A DNA stretch of 64,000 nucleotides. It comes from Thermoplasmata archaeon. Lineage in GTDB: Archaea; Thermoplasmatota; Thermoplasmata; Lutacidiplasmatales; UBA184. The position numbers and the translations under genes are program-made. The stretch covers positions 1 through 64,000 of the forward strand of contig DAHUYN010000005.1 in NCBI GenBank assembly GCA_027315165.1. Direction: 5' to 3'. The notes beneath the pieces were generated by a model. The model ran no database searches and was not told the origin of the DNA. It saw only the letters and a program-made list of their open reading frames with translations. Positions 42,395 through 51,495 of the stretch are shown here, in pieces; the stretch's first letter is position 1, and every line of letters starts with the position of its first letter.

Positions 42395-42403
42395 CCTATA
42401 AGG
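42395..42403. promoter_or_regulatory. Symmetric TATA element between thioesterase and glyA
   Basis: CCTATAAGG is almost self-complementary. For the thioesterase it is 28 bases from the ATG. For glyA it would start transcription near 42425, giving a leader of about 100 bases with hairpins GCCCG/CGGGC near 42430 and GGGCGC/GCGCCC near 42460-42490. Confidence 0.55.
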
Positions 42404-42527
42404 TCTGGAGGGGATGGCGCGCCCCACGAGGCCCGCGAGCGGGCATCGCCGACGGCCGGGGCGCCTCCCGGTCCGTGCGGTGCGCCCGCGATCGGCTCCA
42501 CAGGCAACGAAGGGGTGGGGGAGTAGG

Positions 42528-43856
42528 ATGGCCCAGCTACCGGAGAGGATGTCGACCGCCGACCTCGCGCAGGTCGTCGAGGGCATCCGCACGACGGTCC
42601 GCCGTCACTCGACGAGGTTCGAAAGGGCGATCCCGCTGATCGCCTCCGAGAACCTCCTCTCGCCGTACGCCAAAGAGCTCCTCGTGAGCGACCTCCACTC
42701 GCGCTACGCCGAGGGGCTCCCCGGCGAGCGCTACTACGAGGGGAACGAGCAGGTCGACGAGGTCGAGAACCTCTGCCTCGACCTCGCGCGGCGCCTGTTC
42801 CGCTGCTCGTTCGCCGACGTCCGCCCGACCTCGGGGACGGTCGCCAACCTCGCGGTCCTCAAGGCGCTCGCCGAGCCGGGGGACCTCGTCGCGACCTCGC
42901 GCCTCGCGGACGGGGCCCACATCTCGTCCGCCGGCTTCGGGGCCTTCGGCCTGCGCGGCGTCAAGCCGTTGTACTACCCGTGGGACCCCGAGCGGATGAC
43001 GCTCGACGTCGCGAAGACGCGCGAGGTCCTGCGGGCGGTCCGCCCGAAGCTCTGCCTATTCGGCCTCTCGCTGTTCCTCTTCCCGATGCCGATCGACGAG
43101 CTCCGCCCGACGCTCGAGGAGATCGGCGCCGTCGGCTGGTACGACGGCGCCCACGTCCTCGGGCTGATCGCCGGCGGCGAGTTCCAGGACCCGCTCCACG
43201 AGGGCGCGCAGGTCCTCTCGGCGTCGACGCACAAGACGCTCCCCGGCCCCCAGCACGGGATCCTTCTCGGCGAGCTCAAGAGCGAGGAGACCGCCAAGCG
43301 GCTCCAGGCCGGCGCCTTCCCGGGCGTCACGAGCAACCACCACCTCAACGCGATGGCGGCGCTCGCCGTGTCGCTCGCCGAGCACCTCGCCTTCGGCCGC
43401 GACTACGCCCGCCAGGTCGTCCGCAACGCGCAGGCGCTCGCGCAGGCGCTCCACGAGCGGGGGTTCGACGTCCTCGCGCCGGAGCTCGGGTTCACCCGCT
43501 CGCACACGATCGCCGTGCGCGTCGGCCGCGAGGGCGGCGGCGAGGACGTCGCGCTCCGGCTGAGCCGCGCCGGGATCATCACGAACAAGAACCTCCTCCC
43601 CGGCGACAAGAGCCCGAAGCACCCGCAGGGGATCCGCCTGGGGAGCCCCGAGGTGACGCGCGTCGGCATGCGGGAGAAGGAGATGGTCGCGATCGCCGAG
43701 CTGTTCGACGACCTCCTCCACAAGGGGAAGGACCCGGCGGCCGTCGCCGAGGCGGCGTGGGCGCTCAAGCGCGACTTCACGACGCTCCAGTACTGCTTCG
43801 GCGCCGGCGAGGCGGCGTACCGCTACTACGACCTCGTCGGCCGAGACCCGGCCTAG
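42528..43856 (+). CDS. glyA: Serine hydroxymethyltransferase
   Basis: 442 residues. PLP-dependent interconversion of serine and glycine with a folate or pterin C1 carrier. The Schiff-base Lys is in SASTHKTLPGPQHG; LHSRYAEGLPGERYYEG, the ATP-free PLP pocket YDGAHVLGLIAGG and NLLPGDKSPKHPQGIRLG are present. It resembles the archaeal branch of SHMT. ATG start with a purine-rich GGTGGGGGAG before it. The 3' end overlaps the convergent gene by four bases. Confidence 0.96.
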   Translation: MAQLPERMSTADLAQVVEGIRTTVRRHSTRFERAIPLIASENLLSPYAKELLVSDLHSRYAEGLPGERYYEGNEQVDEVENLCLDLARRLFRCSFADVRPTSGTVANLAVLKALAEPGDLVATSRLADGAHISSAGFGAFGLRGVKPLYYPWDPERMTLDVAKTREVLRAVRPKLCLFGLSLFLFPMPIDELRPTLEEIGAVGWYDGAHVLGLIAGGEFQDPLHEGAQVLSASTHKTLPGPQHGILLGELKSEETAKRLQAGAFPGVTSNHHLNAMAALAVSLAEHLAFGRDYARQVVRNAQALAQALHERGFDVLAPELGFTRSHTIAVRVGREGGGEDVALRLSRAGIITNKNLLPGDKSPKHPQGIRLGSPEVTRVGMREKEMVAIAELFDDLLHKGKDPAAVAEAAWALKRDFTTLQYCFGAGEAAYRYYDLVGRDPA

Positions 43857-46735
43857 CCGGACGGCGGCGGAGGGTCCTCGGCGTCGCCCGGGCCCGCGTC
43901 GTCGTCGAGCTCGCGCCGGCCGAGCGCCTCCTCGAGGGCCCGGTCGTCGATCTCGACCCTCGGGGCAGGCTCCGGCTCCCCGACGAGCAGGAAGCGGGAG
44001 CGGCCGTCGTCGCCGAGGACCGTCCGCAGGCTCCCCTCGGCGACGAGCGAGGCGACCCAGTCGGTGAGCTCCTCGGGGGTCGGCGGGGGCCCGTCGTAGC
44101 CGCCGGCGAGCTCGTCGAGCGTGCGGCCGACGGTCGGGTCCGCCCGCGCGAGGACGTGCGCGCGACCCTCCGCGAGCCGTCGCAGCTGCGCCTCGGAGGC
44201 CTCGGCCGACCCCAGGGCCGCCGGGTCGGGGCCCCTCCGACGGGAGCGGTACCGCCACCGGTAGAGCGCGGCCGACGCGACGACGCCGACCACGAGGAGG
44301 GCGAGCACGCCGAGGCCGAAGACGGTCGGGAACGGCGTCGTCGCCGCAAGGACCGCGAGCGGTCCGAGGAGCGGGCGCCACGAGGGGTCGGCGAGCTCGA
44401 CGCTGCCGGGCGAGCTCCCCGGCGCCGTGTAGCGGAGGAGCGCGTAGGAGACGTTCCCGAGGGGCCCGGGGGCCTCGGCGAGCGGGACGCGCGCGGTCGC
44501 GTTGAACCCGTCGAACTCGGAGACGAGCCACAGGAAGCTCCCCGGCACCGGGTCCCCCCAGCGGTCGGTCACGGTGAGGTTCAGGCTCCAGCTCCGCGCG
44601 CCGGTCGGCACCGTCGGGGCTCCGACGAGCCTCAGGTGCGCCCCGTCGGCGACGACGTCGAGCGCCCGCGTGCCCGCGGGGGCGTCGGAGACGTTGAGGC
44701 CGCTTGGGAAGAGGAGGGACCACGGGCCCATGCCGCCGAGCGTGAGCGAGAGGTTCAGCCAGCCCAGCTGCCAGCGCGAGGCGGGGATCGCGAAGGTGGC
44801 GCCCGTGAGCCCCGTCGGGCCCGAGGGCGTCGGGAACGTCGCGTTCGAGCCCGCGATCGGCCCCGCGCTCCCGTTGAGCCAGAACGGCGCCACCGACCCG
44901 GCGGGGCGCGCGAGCGCGAGCGTGAACGCGAGCGCCGTGCTCGGGACGATCCCTCCGCCCGCGTCGACGGCCTCGAGGTCGATGGGGACGGGGGCCCCGG
45001 CGACGGTCGGCGCGCCGGTCGTCGCCGAGCGGTCGAGGAGCCGGACGAACGGCCCGGTCGTCACCGTGAGCGCGACCGGCTGGCTTAGCGAGGTGCCGAG
45101 CGCGTCGCGCACCGTGAGGGAGAGCTCGACGCTCCCGCTCTGGATGGGGGTGTACTCGAACAGGATCGGCCCGTCGCTCGCGGTCGTCCCCTCGTAGAGC
45201 GTCTGCGTCGTCGCTCCGTCGGGGGCCGTCGTGTTCCACCAGTAGGTCACGGGGAAGGCGCCGCCCTCGAGGGTGCTCTCGAGCGGCACGGTCGTGCCGA
45301 CGGGGGTCGGACCCGGTGCGGAGATCCCGCCGAGCTGGGGACGCGCGACGACGGTCGCCAGGAACGGCGTCGTCACGTTGGCCCCGCCCGCGTCGGCGAG
45401 CGACACGCGCGCGTCGTAGCTCCCGGTGTAGTCCCACGCGACGGGGATCGCGTAGGTCGGCCCCGCGCCGGCGGCGCAGAGGACCCGCAGGTCGCCCGTC
45501 CACAGGCACGCCGGCCCGTAGGGGGCCGTCCCCGTCGCGAGCCCCGCGGTGACGCGCACCGCCGTCGTCGTCGCGACGTACGTCTCGAACGGGAGCGGGC
45601 TGACCGTCGCCTCGAGCGCGGAGGAGACCGAGAGGGACGCGAAGGTCGCGCCCGCGCTCGAGAACCCGTTCGAGAGCGTCGCCGTCGGGCTCGCGCTCCC
45701 CGGCGTCGCGTAGGCGGTCGACGCCGAGCAGGTGAGGGTAAGCCGCCCGCCCTCGAGGAGGGCTCCCGCGCAGGTCGCGTTGAGCGTCGGCCGATTGAGG
45801 CCGGGGTCGATCGTCGCCGAGTAGTTGTAGCCGCCCGCGCCCGTGCCGACGACGGTGAACGTGACCTCGGTGCCGACGTCCAGGAGCGTCGGGAACGTCG
45901 TCGCGCCCGTCACCGTCGTCGTCGCGGCGGCCAGCTCGAGGGTCACGGGCGGGGCCGCGACGGCGCTCCCGTTGTAGCTGCCGTTCGCAAAGAGCTCGAG
46001 CGTCGCCGGGGCGGCGCCGTCGGCCGCCTCGACGACGACCGAGCGCGTCGTCGAGCCGTTGAGGAGGCTCCAGCCCGCGCCCGCGAGCCGCCAGGCGTAG
46101 GCGACCGTCGCGGGCGACGGGGCGCCGTTGCCGGCGAGCGGGGTCGCGACGACGGGGGTCGGCGCGTCCGTCGAGAGCGTCACGCGAGAGCTCGGCGAGA
46201 GGTCGACGTGGTCGAGCGCGGCGACGAGCGCGAGGGAGAGCGTCGAGCCCGAGAGAGCGCTCGAGAGGTAGTAGCCGCCCGGCGTCCCGCCGGCGATCGC
46301 GGCGGCGACGGGCGCGTACGGGCCCGAGTAGAGCGCGCAGTCGCTCCGGTTGCACGACGAGGTCGGCACCGGGAGCGTCAACGAGAAAGCGCCCGTCGGA
46401 CCCGTCGTCGCGCCCGCGGTGCCGTTGAGGCAGGAGTAGGTCGAGCGGCCCCCCGACGGCGTGAAGTTCAGCGCGTACTCGTAGCTCACGTTCACGGTGC
46501 GGCCGGCCGGCGAGGGGGGCGAGGAACCTCCGACGACGACGAGGGACCCGAGGAGCGCCCCCGGGACCGCGGGTCCCGGGCAACCCATCGCCGCCGGCGG
46601 CGACGCGGTCGGCGCGGGCGCGAGCGAGATCGGCGGGGCGCCGAGGCCGGGCGGGACGAGCACGACGAGCGCGAGGCCGAGGGCCCCGAGGAGCGCGAGA
46701 AGACCGCTGGCGCGCCCCCGGAGCACGTGCGGCAC
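43853..46735 (-). CDS. Large secreted/Ig-like membrane protein with a cytoplasmic winged-helix-like tail
   Basis: 960 residues. Signal peptide (LLALLGALGLALVVLVPPG), then a very long extracellular part rich in Thr/Ser, N-x-S/T sequons and PKD/Ig-like beta repeats, e.g. TYWWNTTAPDGAT. A single membrane helix (about 805-828, FGLGVLALLVVGVVASAALY) leads to a basic stop-transfer and a cytoplasmic part with a winged-helix-like segment, ELTDWVASLVAEGSLRTVLG. The topology suggests an S-layer-associated anchor or a transmembrane regulator. GTG start; TATA at 46796-46804 is 65 bases upstream, leaving a longer leader than its neighbours. Confidence 0.75.
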   Translation of the reverse strand: MPHVLRGRASGLLALLGALGLALVVLVPPGLGAPPISLAPAPTASPPAAMGCPGPAVPGALLGSLVVVGGSSPPSPAGRTVNVSYEYALNFTPSGGRSTYSCLNGTAGATTGPTGAFSLTLPVPTSSCNRSDCALYSGPYAPVAAAIAGGTPGGYYLSSALSGSTLSLALVAALDHVDLSPSSRVTLSTDAPTPVVATPLAGNGAPSPATVAYAWRLAGAGWSLLNGSTTRSVVVEAADGAAPATLELFANGSYNGSAVAAPPVTLELAAATTTVTGATTFPTLLDVGTEVTFTVVGTGAGGYNYSATIDPGLNRPTLNATCAGALLEGGRLTLTCSASTAYATPGSASPTATLSNGFSSAGATFASLSVSSALEATVSPLPFETYVATTTAVRVTAGLATGTAPYGPACLWTGDLRVLCAAGAGPTYAIPVAWDYTGSYDARVSLADAGGANVTTPFLATVVARPQLGGISAPGPTPVGTTVPLESTLEGGAFPVTYWWNTTAPDGATTQTLYEGTTASDGPILFEYTPIQSGSVELSLTVRDALGTSLSQPVALTVTTGPFVRLLDRSATTGAPTVAGAPVPIDLEAVDAGGGIVPSTALAFTLALARPAGSVAPFWLNGSAGPIAGSNATFPTPSGPTGLTGATFAIPASRWQLGWLNLSLTLGGMGPWSLLFPSGLNVSDAPAGTRALDVVADGAHLRLVGAPTVPTGARSWSLNLTVTDRWGDPVPGSFLWLVSEFDGFNATARVPLAEAPGPLGNVSYALLRYTAPGSSPGSVELADPSWRPLLGPLAVLAATTPFPTVFGLGVLALLVVGVVASAALYRWRYRSRRRGPDPAALGSAEASEAQLRRLAEGRAHVLARADPTVGRTLDELAGGYDGPPPTPEELTDWVASLVAEGSLRTVLGDDGRSRFLLVGEPEPAPRVEIDDRALEEALGRRELDDDAGPGDAEDPPPPSG

Positions 46736-46795
46736 GGTCTCGATCCTCGGCTCCGCGGTCTCTCGCGGGAGCGGTCTCGGAATCCGGCCGCCGGG

Positions 46796-46804
46796 TCTTT
46801 AATC
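46796..46804 (-). promoter_or_regulatory. TATA-like element of the large membrane protein gene
   Basis: GATTAAAGA on the minus strand, about 65 bases before the GTG at 46735. Confidence 0.45.
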
Positions 46805-46853
46805 ATCCGCCCCGGCCGGCGCCCTCGGTTCGCCGGAGCCCCCGGGGCGGGGG

Positions 46854-46860
46854 CTTTATC
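46854..46860 (+). promoter_or_regulatory. TATA-like element of the DNA glycosylase gene
   Basis: CTTTATC. It ends immediately before a GTG at 46861, which therefore cannot be the start; a start near 46882 gives a leaderless mRNA and decides the gene start. Confidence 0.6.
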
Positions 46861-46881
46861 GTGCGACCGCTCCGGCCTCTC

Positions 46882-47841
46882 GTGCCGAGACGGCATTCCC
46901 GGGGCCCGCCCCCCTCGAGGCTCGGGCGGAGCGACCGGACGGAGACCTACCTCACGCCGCCCCGGCTGAGCTCGCTCTCGCGGGAGCTCGAGCAGCTCGA
47001 GTTCTCCTCACGCTCCCTGGTCTTCCCGCGGGACGGCGGTCGGCTGCTGCGCGCCTGGGGCCCGCCGTCCTCCCCGTTCGTCGTCGCCGTCGAGGAGTCC
47101 GGCTCTCGCTGGCGGGTCCACGGCTGGGGCGTCGGCGCGAGCGGGGCCCGCGCCGCCGCGCGCGCGATCTTCTCGCTCGACCATCCCCTCGAGGCGTTCT
47201 ACCGCCTCGTGCGCGCAGAGCCCGTCCTCCGCGGGACGGAACGCCGTTTCCGGGGGCTCCGGCTGCCCCGCGATGCCGGGCTCTACGAAGGGCTCCTCCA
47301 CGCCGTGCTCGGGCAGCAGCTGAGCGTCGCGGCCGCGACGACGATCAAGCGCCGCCTCTACGAGGCCGCCGACGCCGCGATCGACGTCGAGGGGACGGCC
47401 GTCCCGAGGGTCCCGACGCCCGGGGAGCTCGAGGGGCTCGGGGAGAGCGGCCTCGCCGGTCTCGGCGCGAGCCGCGCGAAGGCGCGCGCCCTCCTCGAGC
47501 TCGCCGAGGCCGAGCGTTCGGGCCTCCTCGACGCCGACCTCTTCGCGAGCCTGCCCACGCAAGAGGCGCTCGACCGGCTCGACGCGCTCCGGGGCGTGGG
47601 GCGCTGGACGGCGGAGAACGCGCTCCTGCGCGGCGAGGGCCGTCGCGACCTGTTCGTCGCCGGCGACCTCGGGCTGCGCGTCGCGCTCGACCGGTTCGGC
47701 GCACTCGCGCGCGAGGCCCCCGAGGAGGAGGCCCGGGCCTGGGGGGAGCGGTGGTACCCGGGCTGGGGCAGCTACGCGACGCTCTACCTGTGGCGCCGGC
47801 TCGTCGCCGGCGACGGACCCGCGGCGCCGACCCCGGGGTAG
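46882..47841 (+). CDS. alkA: HhH-GPD DNA glycosylase, AlkA-like (3-methyladenine)
   Basis: 319 residues. The HhH-GPD core has the hairpin LRGVGRWTAENALL, followed by LFVAGDLGLRVAL whose Asp is the likely catalytic residue. GLYEGLLHAVLGQQLSVAAA precedes it, as in AlkA. N-terminal domain (about 1-110) is beta-rich (SRSLVFPRDGGRLLRAWG). There is no iron-sulfur cluster. It excises alkylated bases. The GTG at 46882 follows a TATA element; 3' end overlaps the convergent thpR by 58 bases. Confidence 0.88.
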   Translation: MPRRHSRGPPPSRLGRSDRTETYLTPPRLSSLSRELEQLEFSSRSLVFPRDGGRLLRAWGPPSSPFVVAVEESGSRWRVHGWGVGASGARAAARAIFSLDHPLEAFYRLVRAEPVLRGTERRFRGLRLPRDAGLYEGLLHAVLGQQLSVAAATTIKRRLYEAADAAIDVEGTAVPRVPTPGELEGLGESGLAGLGASRAKARALLELAEAERSGLLDADLFASLPTQEALDRLDALRGVGRWTAENALLRGEGRRDLFVAGDLGLRVALDRFGALAREAPEEEARAWGERWYPGWGSYATLYLWRRLVAGDGPAAPTPG

Positions 47842-48389
47842 ACCGGCTCGCCGGTTCCCCTTGAGGGCGCTCCGCTCCCCGTGAGAGGGACCGTCGCCAC
47901 GATCGTGTGCACCGCGCCGCCGGGTCCGAGCTGGCTCTCCTTGAGGTGGAGCCGGTCGACGACGAACGGCTCGGGCCCGGCCGTCGGGGGGCTCGAGAGC
48001 GCCGCGAGCGCCCGCCGTCGGTCCCTCGGCCCCCGCACGCGAAGCAGCGTGTAGTGGGCCACGAACGGCCTCGCGTCGTAGACGACCCCGACGGCGTCGG
48101 CCGCCGCCCGGGCCGCGTCGGCGAGGTGGGCCAGCTCGTCGGCCCCCTCCGCGACGGCGAGGTAGATGACACGGGGCCGCTCGACGTCGGGGAAGGCGCC
48201 GACGCCGCCGAACGAGACGCGGAACGGCGTCGAGGCGCCGGCCCGCTCGCGGAGCGCGGCCGCGAGAGGCCCCGCCCGGTCCCGCGGCAGGTCCGCGAGG
48301 AACAGGAGCGTGAAGTGCGCCGGCGCCGGCTCCGGCGCTCCCGTGCGGCCCGCGCCTCGCGGGAGGTCTACGCTGACGAAGGCGCGCAT
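47784..48389 (-). CDS. thpR: RNA 2',3'-cyclic phosphodiesterase
   Basis: 201 residues. The two HxTL catalytic motifs of the 2H family are present: HFTLLFLADLP (about 25) and HYTLLRVRGP (about 111). It belongs to the ThpR/LigT group, opening 2',3'-cyclic phosphates in RNA processing. The C terminus is extended by about 20 low-complexity residues that overlap the alkA-like gene. Same strand as, and 26 bases after, the HerA-like gene. Confidence 0.92.
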   Translation of the reverse strand: MRAFVSVDLPRGAGRTGAPEPAPAHFTLLFLADLPRDRAGPLAAALRERAGASTPFRVSFGGVGAFPDVERPRVIYLAVAEGADELAHLADAARAAADAVGVVYDARPFVAHYTLLRVRGPRDRRRALAALSSPPTAGPEPFVVDRLHLKESQLGPGGAVHTIVATVPLTGSGAPSRGTGEPVYPGVGAAGPSPATSRRHR

Positions 48390-48414
48390 GCGACCGCGAG
48401 GGCGTCCCCGTCCT

Positions 48415-50946
48415 TCAGCTTCGCGCCGCGGCCTCAGCGACCCCGACCGACGCCGGCGCCCGGGGGATCGTCCACACCTGAGCCTCGTCGACGCAGGCCC
48501 CCGCCGTGCGGACGACCGCGCGGACGCGACGAGCCCGTCGCGCGTCGCCGACGACGAAGACGACGGCCGCGCTCGCGGCCCGGGCCTTGGCGAGCCCTCG
48601 GCGGATCCGTTGAGGCCGCTCCGCCCCGCTCACCTCGGCCTCGACGTGGACGTCTCGGCCGTGGAAGCATCGCCACACCCAGTCGGCCCGCCGGGCCTCG
48701 AGCTCCTCGAGGAGCGCGCCGGGGGTCCCCGGTCGAGCGCTGGCCCTCCGCAGCGTGAGGAGCCCGTCCGGCAGCGTCGTGTCGAACCTCCCCTGCCGGA
48801 CGACCTCGAGCCGCTCGCCGTGCCGGGCGAAGATCCGCTGCGCCGCGTACAGCAGGCGTCGATGTTCCGCGCTCTCCGTCACCGCCCCCGTCGGCCGGTC
48901 GAGGCCGAGGTAGGCGACGCCCGCCGGCGCGATCGTGGGGGCCCCGGCCTCGACGACGGCGAGCCCGCGGCGTAGGAGCTCTCGAACGATCCCAGGCTCC
49001 ACGACCGCGTTCGCGCGCGCCCCTCCCGAGCTCTCCTCGTAGAGCGCCCAGAGCGCGGCGTCGAGCGCGGGCTCGGCAACGGGCGCGGCCCCGCCCGGGC
49101 CGAACCGTCGCGCCGTGTCGGCGACGCACGATCGCCAGGCGCCCCGCTCGCCGGCGAGCGGCACCCCCTCGACGAGGGCTCGCGGCCGCCCCGGCCGCAC
49201 GAGGACGCCGACCCCCGGGGGAAGGGCGGGCAGGAGCGCCTCGCTCTCCGCCGGCGCGAGCCCGACCCAGGCCCCGGCGGACCGCGCGGCGGCCAGCGGT
49301 GTGCGGAAGACGAGGTGGCAGCCGGCGGCGCCGGCGGCCGCGGCGCGGACCTCCTCCGCGAACCGGTCCGGGTACTGCGACGCGGCGACCGTGATGACGC
49401 CGAACTTCCGCCCGTCGGCGATCGCCTCGGCGAGGAGCCGGGGCGCGAGGAGGTGAGCCTCGTCCGCGAGGAACCAGGTACGGGCCCCGGCCACCGCCGG
49501 CGCCCTCGTCCGGGCGAGCGCGAGGTAGAGGCGCGTCGCGAGGAGCGTCACCGCGTACTCCGTCGCCTCGGGGCCGAGCTCGGTGAACGGGAGCCGCACG
49601 AGGACCGAGCCGCCCTGGGCGAGGTGCTCCGGGAGGGGCACACCGCCGTCGGTCGGCGCGAGGAGAGCGGCCAGCCGGGGATCGCCGAGGACCCGGACGA
49701 CCCGGGCCGCCGCTCCCTGGAGGTACTCCGGGTTCCGCCGCAGGAGGCCCGCGAGCTCGTCCAGGAACCGCGCGAGGTCCGGCGCCCGCGTCGACCGACG
49801 GGCCGCCTCGCGCGAGCGCTCGTCGGTGAGGAGGCGCGCGAGGTCGACGAGCGTGCCCCCCTGCTCGCGCGAGAGGCGGACGAACGCCTCCAGGACCCGC
49901 TCGAGCCGGAACCCCCAGTAGCGCTCGCTCCCGTCCGCGGAGAGCCGGCGGAGCGCCGCGACGAGGTCGCCGTCCTCGCCGGCGCGCCCGGGCTCGGCGC
50001 GCGTGAGCACGTCGATCCCCGCCGAGCCGTCCGGCGCGGCCGCCGCATCGAGCGCCGCGATGCGCGCGCGCCGCTCGGCGGAGAGCCCCTCGACGATCGC
50101 GGGCGCGAGGTCGCCGTGCACGTCGAGCACGACGACCCGGTCGCCGGCCTCGAGCCGACGTCGCGCGAGCTCGGCGAGAAAGGCGGTCTTCCCCGAGCCG
50201 CTCGCGCCGAGCACGACCGTCGCCTCGCCGATAGCCGTCGACGCCGGGACCCCGACCTCGGCGGAGGGCATCGTGAACAGCCCGACGGCCTCGGCCGGGA
50301 CGAGCCGGAGCGGCGGCCCCGCGCCCAGCCGGCGGAGGGCGCCCGAGCTCCACTCACGGCGCGCCAGCGGTCCGGCCCGGCGCACGACCACCCCGGCGCC
50401 GCCCTCGGCGGCCGGGCCGACGGCGCGGGCCAGGGCGATCGCCGCGGCGAGACTCGCACCAGGCTCGCGGTCGAGGGCGACGCGCGTCCAGGCCCGGAGC
50501 CGCCCGCGTCCGTCCGGGAACCAGTGGCCCTGCAGCGAGACCGGGGGCGGGAAGCTCGGGAAGGCTCGCGCGACCGGGTCGCCGACATCGGCACCACGTC
50601 CGTCGGCGGCCCCGCGACGATCGCCGCGGACCGCCCCCACCGCCGACCCGTCGGGACCGGGCGCGCGAGCGACGATCGAAGCGATCACGCGCGGCGGCGC
50701 CGCCCCAGGTCGGCCCCTCACGCCCCTCTCGAGGGAGCCGGGAACCCCCCGTGCGGCGGCGGCGACCGCCTCGACGAGGTCCTCGGAGGGGACGAGCGTC
50801 GGCGACGCGGCGTCCTCGAGCCGCTCGAGGAAGAGCCCCGCGCCGGCCGGGGCGGCGGCGACGGCCCCGGCGACGCGCTCGAGGAACAGGCGCTGGAAGG
50901 CGTCGTGGCGGGTGTGGAAGACCAGGGCTCGCGCGGGTCGGCTCAT
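48415..50946 (-). CDS. HerA/VirB4-like DNA-translocase ATPase fused to a nuclease-like domain
   Basis: 843 residues. N-terminal 240 residues are unassigned. Walker A GASGSGKT at about residue 247, then Walker B and sensor WFLADEAHLLAPRLLAE (about 487) and the helicase-like VITVAASQYPDRFAEE, the DUF87/HerA-FtsK pattern. A winged-helix-like segment follows (about 660), and the C-terminal 140 residues carry FDTTLPDGLLTL and HVEAEVSGAERP with a spacing like PD-(D/E)XK nucleases. Its ATG overlaps the preceding ORF by four bases. No relaxase or NurA gene is seen. Confidence 0.75.
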   Translation of the reverse strand: MSRPARALVFHTRHDAFQRLFLERVAGAVAAAPAGAGLFLERLEDAASPTLVPSEDLVEAVAAAARGVPGSLERGVRGRPGAAPPRVIASIVARAPGPDGSAVGAVRGDRRGAADGRGADVGDPVARAFPSFPPPVSLQGHWFPDGRGRLRAWTRVALDREPGASLAAAIALARAVGPAAEGGAGVVVRRAGPLARREWSSGALRRLGAGPPLRLVPAEAVGLFTMPSAEVGVPASTAIGEATVVLGASGSGKTAFLAELARRRLEAGDRVVVLDVHGDLAPAIVEGLSAERRARIAALDAAAAPDGSAGIDVLTRAEPGRAGEDGDLVAALRRLSADGSERYWGFRLERVLEAFVRLSREQGGTLVDLARLLTDERSREAARRSTRAPDLARFLDELAGLLRRNPEYLQGAAARVVRVLGDPRLAALLAPTDGGVPLPEHLAQGGSVLVRLPFTELGPEATEYAVTLLATRLYLALARTRAPAVAGARTWFLADEAHLLAPRLLAEAIADGRKFGVITVAASQYPDRFAEEVRAAAAGAAGCHLVFRTPLAAARSAGAWVGLAPAESEALLPALPPGVGVLVRPGRPRALVEGVPLAGERGAWRSCVADTARRFGPGGAAPVAEPALDAALWALYEESSGGARANAVVEPGIVRELLRRGLAVVEAGAPTIAPAGVAYLGLDRPTGAVTESAEHRRLLYAAQRIFARHGERLEVVRQGRFDTTLPDGLLTLRRASARPGTPGALLEELEARRADWVWRCFHGRDVHVEAEVSGAERPQRIRRGLAKARAASAAVVFVVGDARRARRVRAVVRTAGACVDEAQVWTIPRAPASVGVAEAAARS

Positions 50947-51248
50947 CCCGACCCGTCCGCGACGGCGCGGATCTCCCGCTCGAGCCCGTCGAGCCGGTTC
51001 AGCCTCGCGAAGGCGATCAGGTAGCCCGTCGAGAGGCACCGACGCACGGGTCGGTCGACCTCCCAGAGGCGGACGCACCAGAGACGCCGCCCGTCGGGCA
51101 GCTCGTAGAGCGTCGCGAGCGGCCGGTACGGGCCGGCGAGAGGGAGCCGCACGGCGCCGAGGCGCCGGCAGCGCGCGGCCGGGGCGAGTTCGTCGGAGGC
51201 GAGCGGAAGAGGTTCCGGGGTCGGTTCACGCAGGAGTTCGTTCGACAT
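50943..51248 (-). CDS. Small protein co-translated with the HerA-like ATPase
   Basis: 101 residues, mixed charge, with conserved-looking WCVRLWEVDRPVRRCL and YLIAFARLNRLDGLEREI. I recognise no family. The stop overlaps the HerA ATG (ATGA), so it is translationally coupled and probably a partner or accessory of the ATPase. Confidence 0.6.
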   Translation of the reverse strand: MSNELLREPTPEPLPLASDELAPAARCRRLGAVRLPLAGPYRPLATLYELPDGRRLWCVRLWEVDRPVRRCLSTGYLIAFARLNRLDGLEREIRAVADGSG

Positions 51249-51495
51249 CGCGGGCTCCCGGACCCGGTCGGCCGGGGAACCGGCGACCGACGGGTCCGTC
51301 GGGGGCGGTCACGAGGACCGCCGGTCGCAGGCACTCGAGCCCCGGGGGCTCCCCGGCGGCGCCGAGCGGCACCGCCGTCCCGGGGCGTCGTACCCCGCGC
51401 GAGCGGGGGGAACGGGCCGCGTGCACGCCCCCGCCACGCCCCGCGCGGACCGCCGCGAGGGCGGCGCCTACGCTGGGCGCGCGGCGGACGTCCAA
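51226..51495 (-). CDS. Possible small ORF at the head of the HerA cluster
   Basis: 89 residues from TTG. GC3 is high and codon pattern coding-like (ECLRPAVLVTAPDGPVGRRF), but the start is weak and it overlaps the next ORF by 23 bases. An upstream frame (ending 51468) also looks partly coding, so the gene may be longer and frameshifted. Low confidence. Confidence 0.35.
   Translation of the reverse strand: MDVRRAPSVGAALAAVRAGRGGGVHAARSPRSRGVRRPGTAVPLGAAGEPPGLECLRPAVLVTAPDGPVGRRFPGRPGPGARDVERTPA

Noticed and set aside
42480-42527. Glycine riboswitch before glyA
   Set aside because: AGGCAACGAAGGGG resembles part of the aptamer, but the required CCGAAGG core and P1/P3 pairing are missing.
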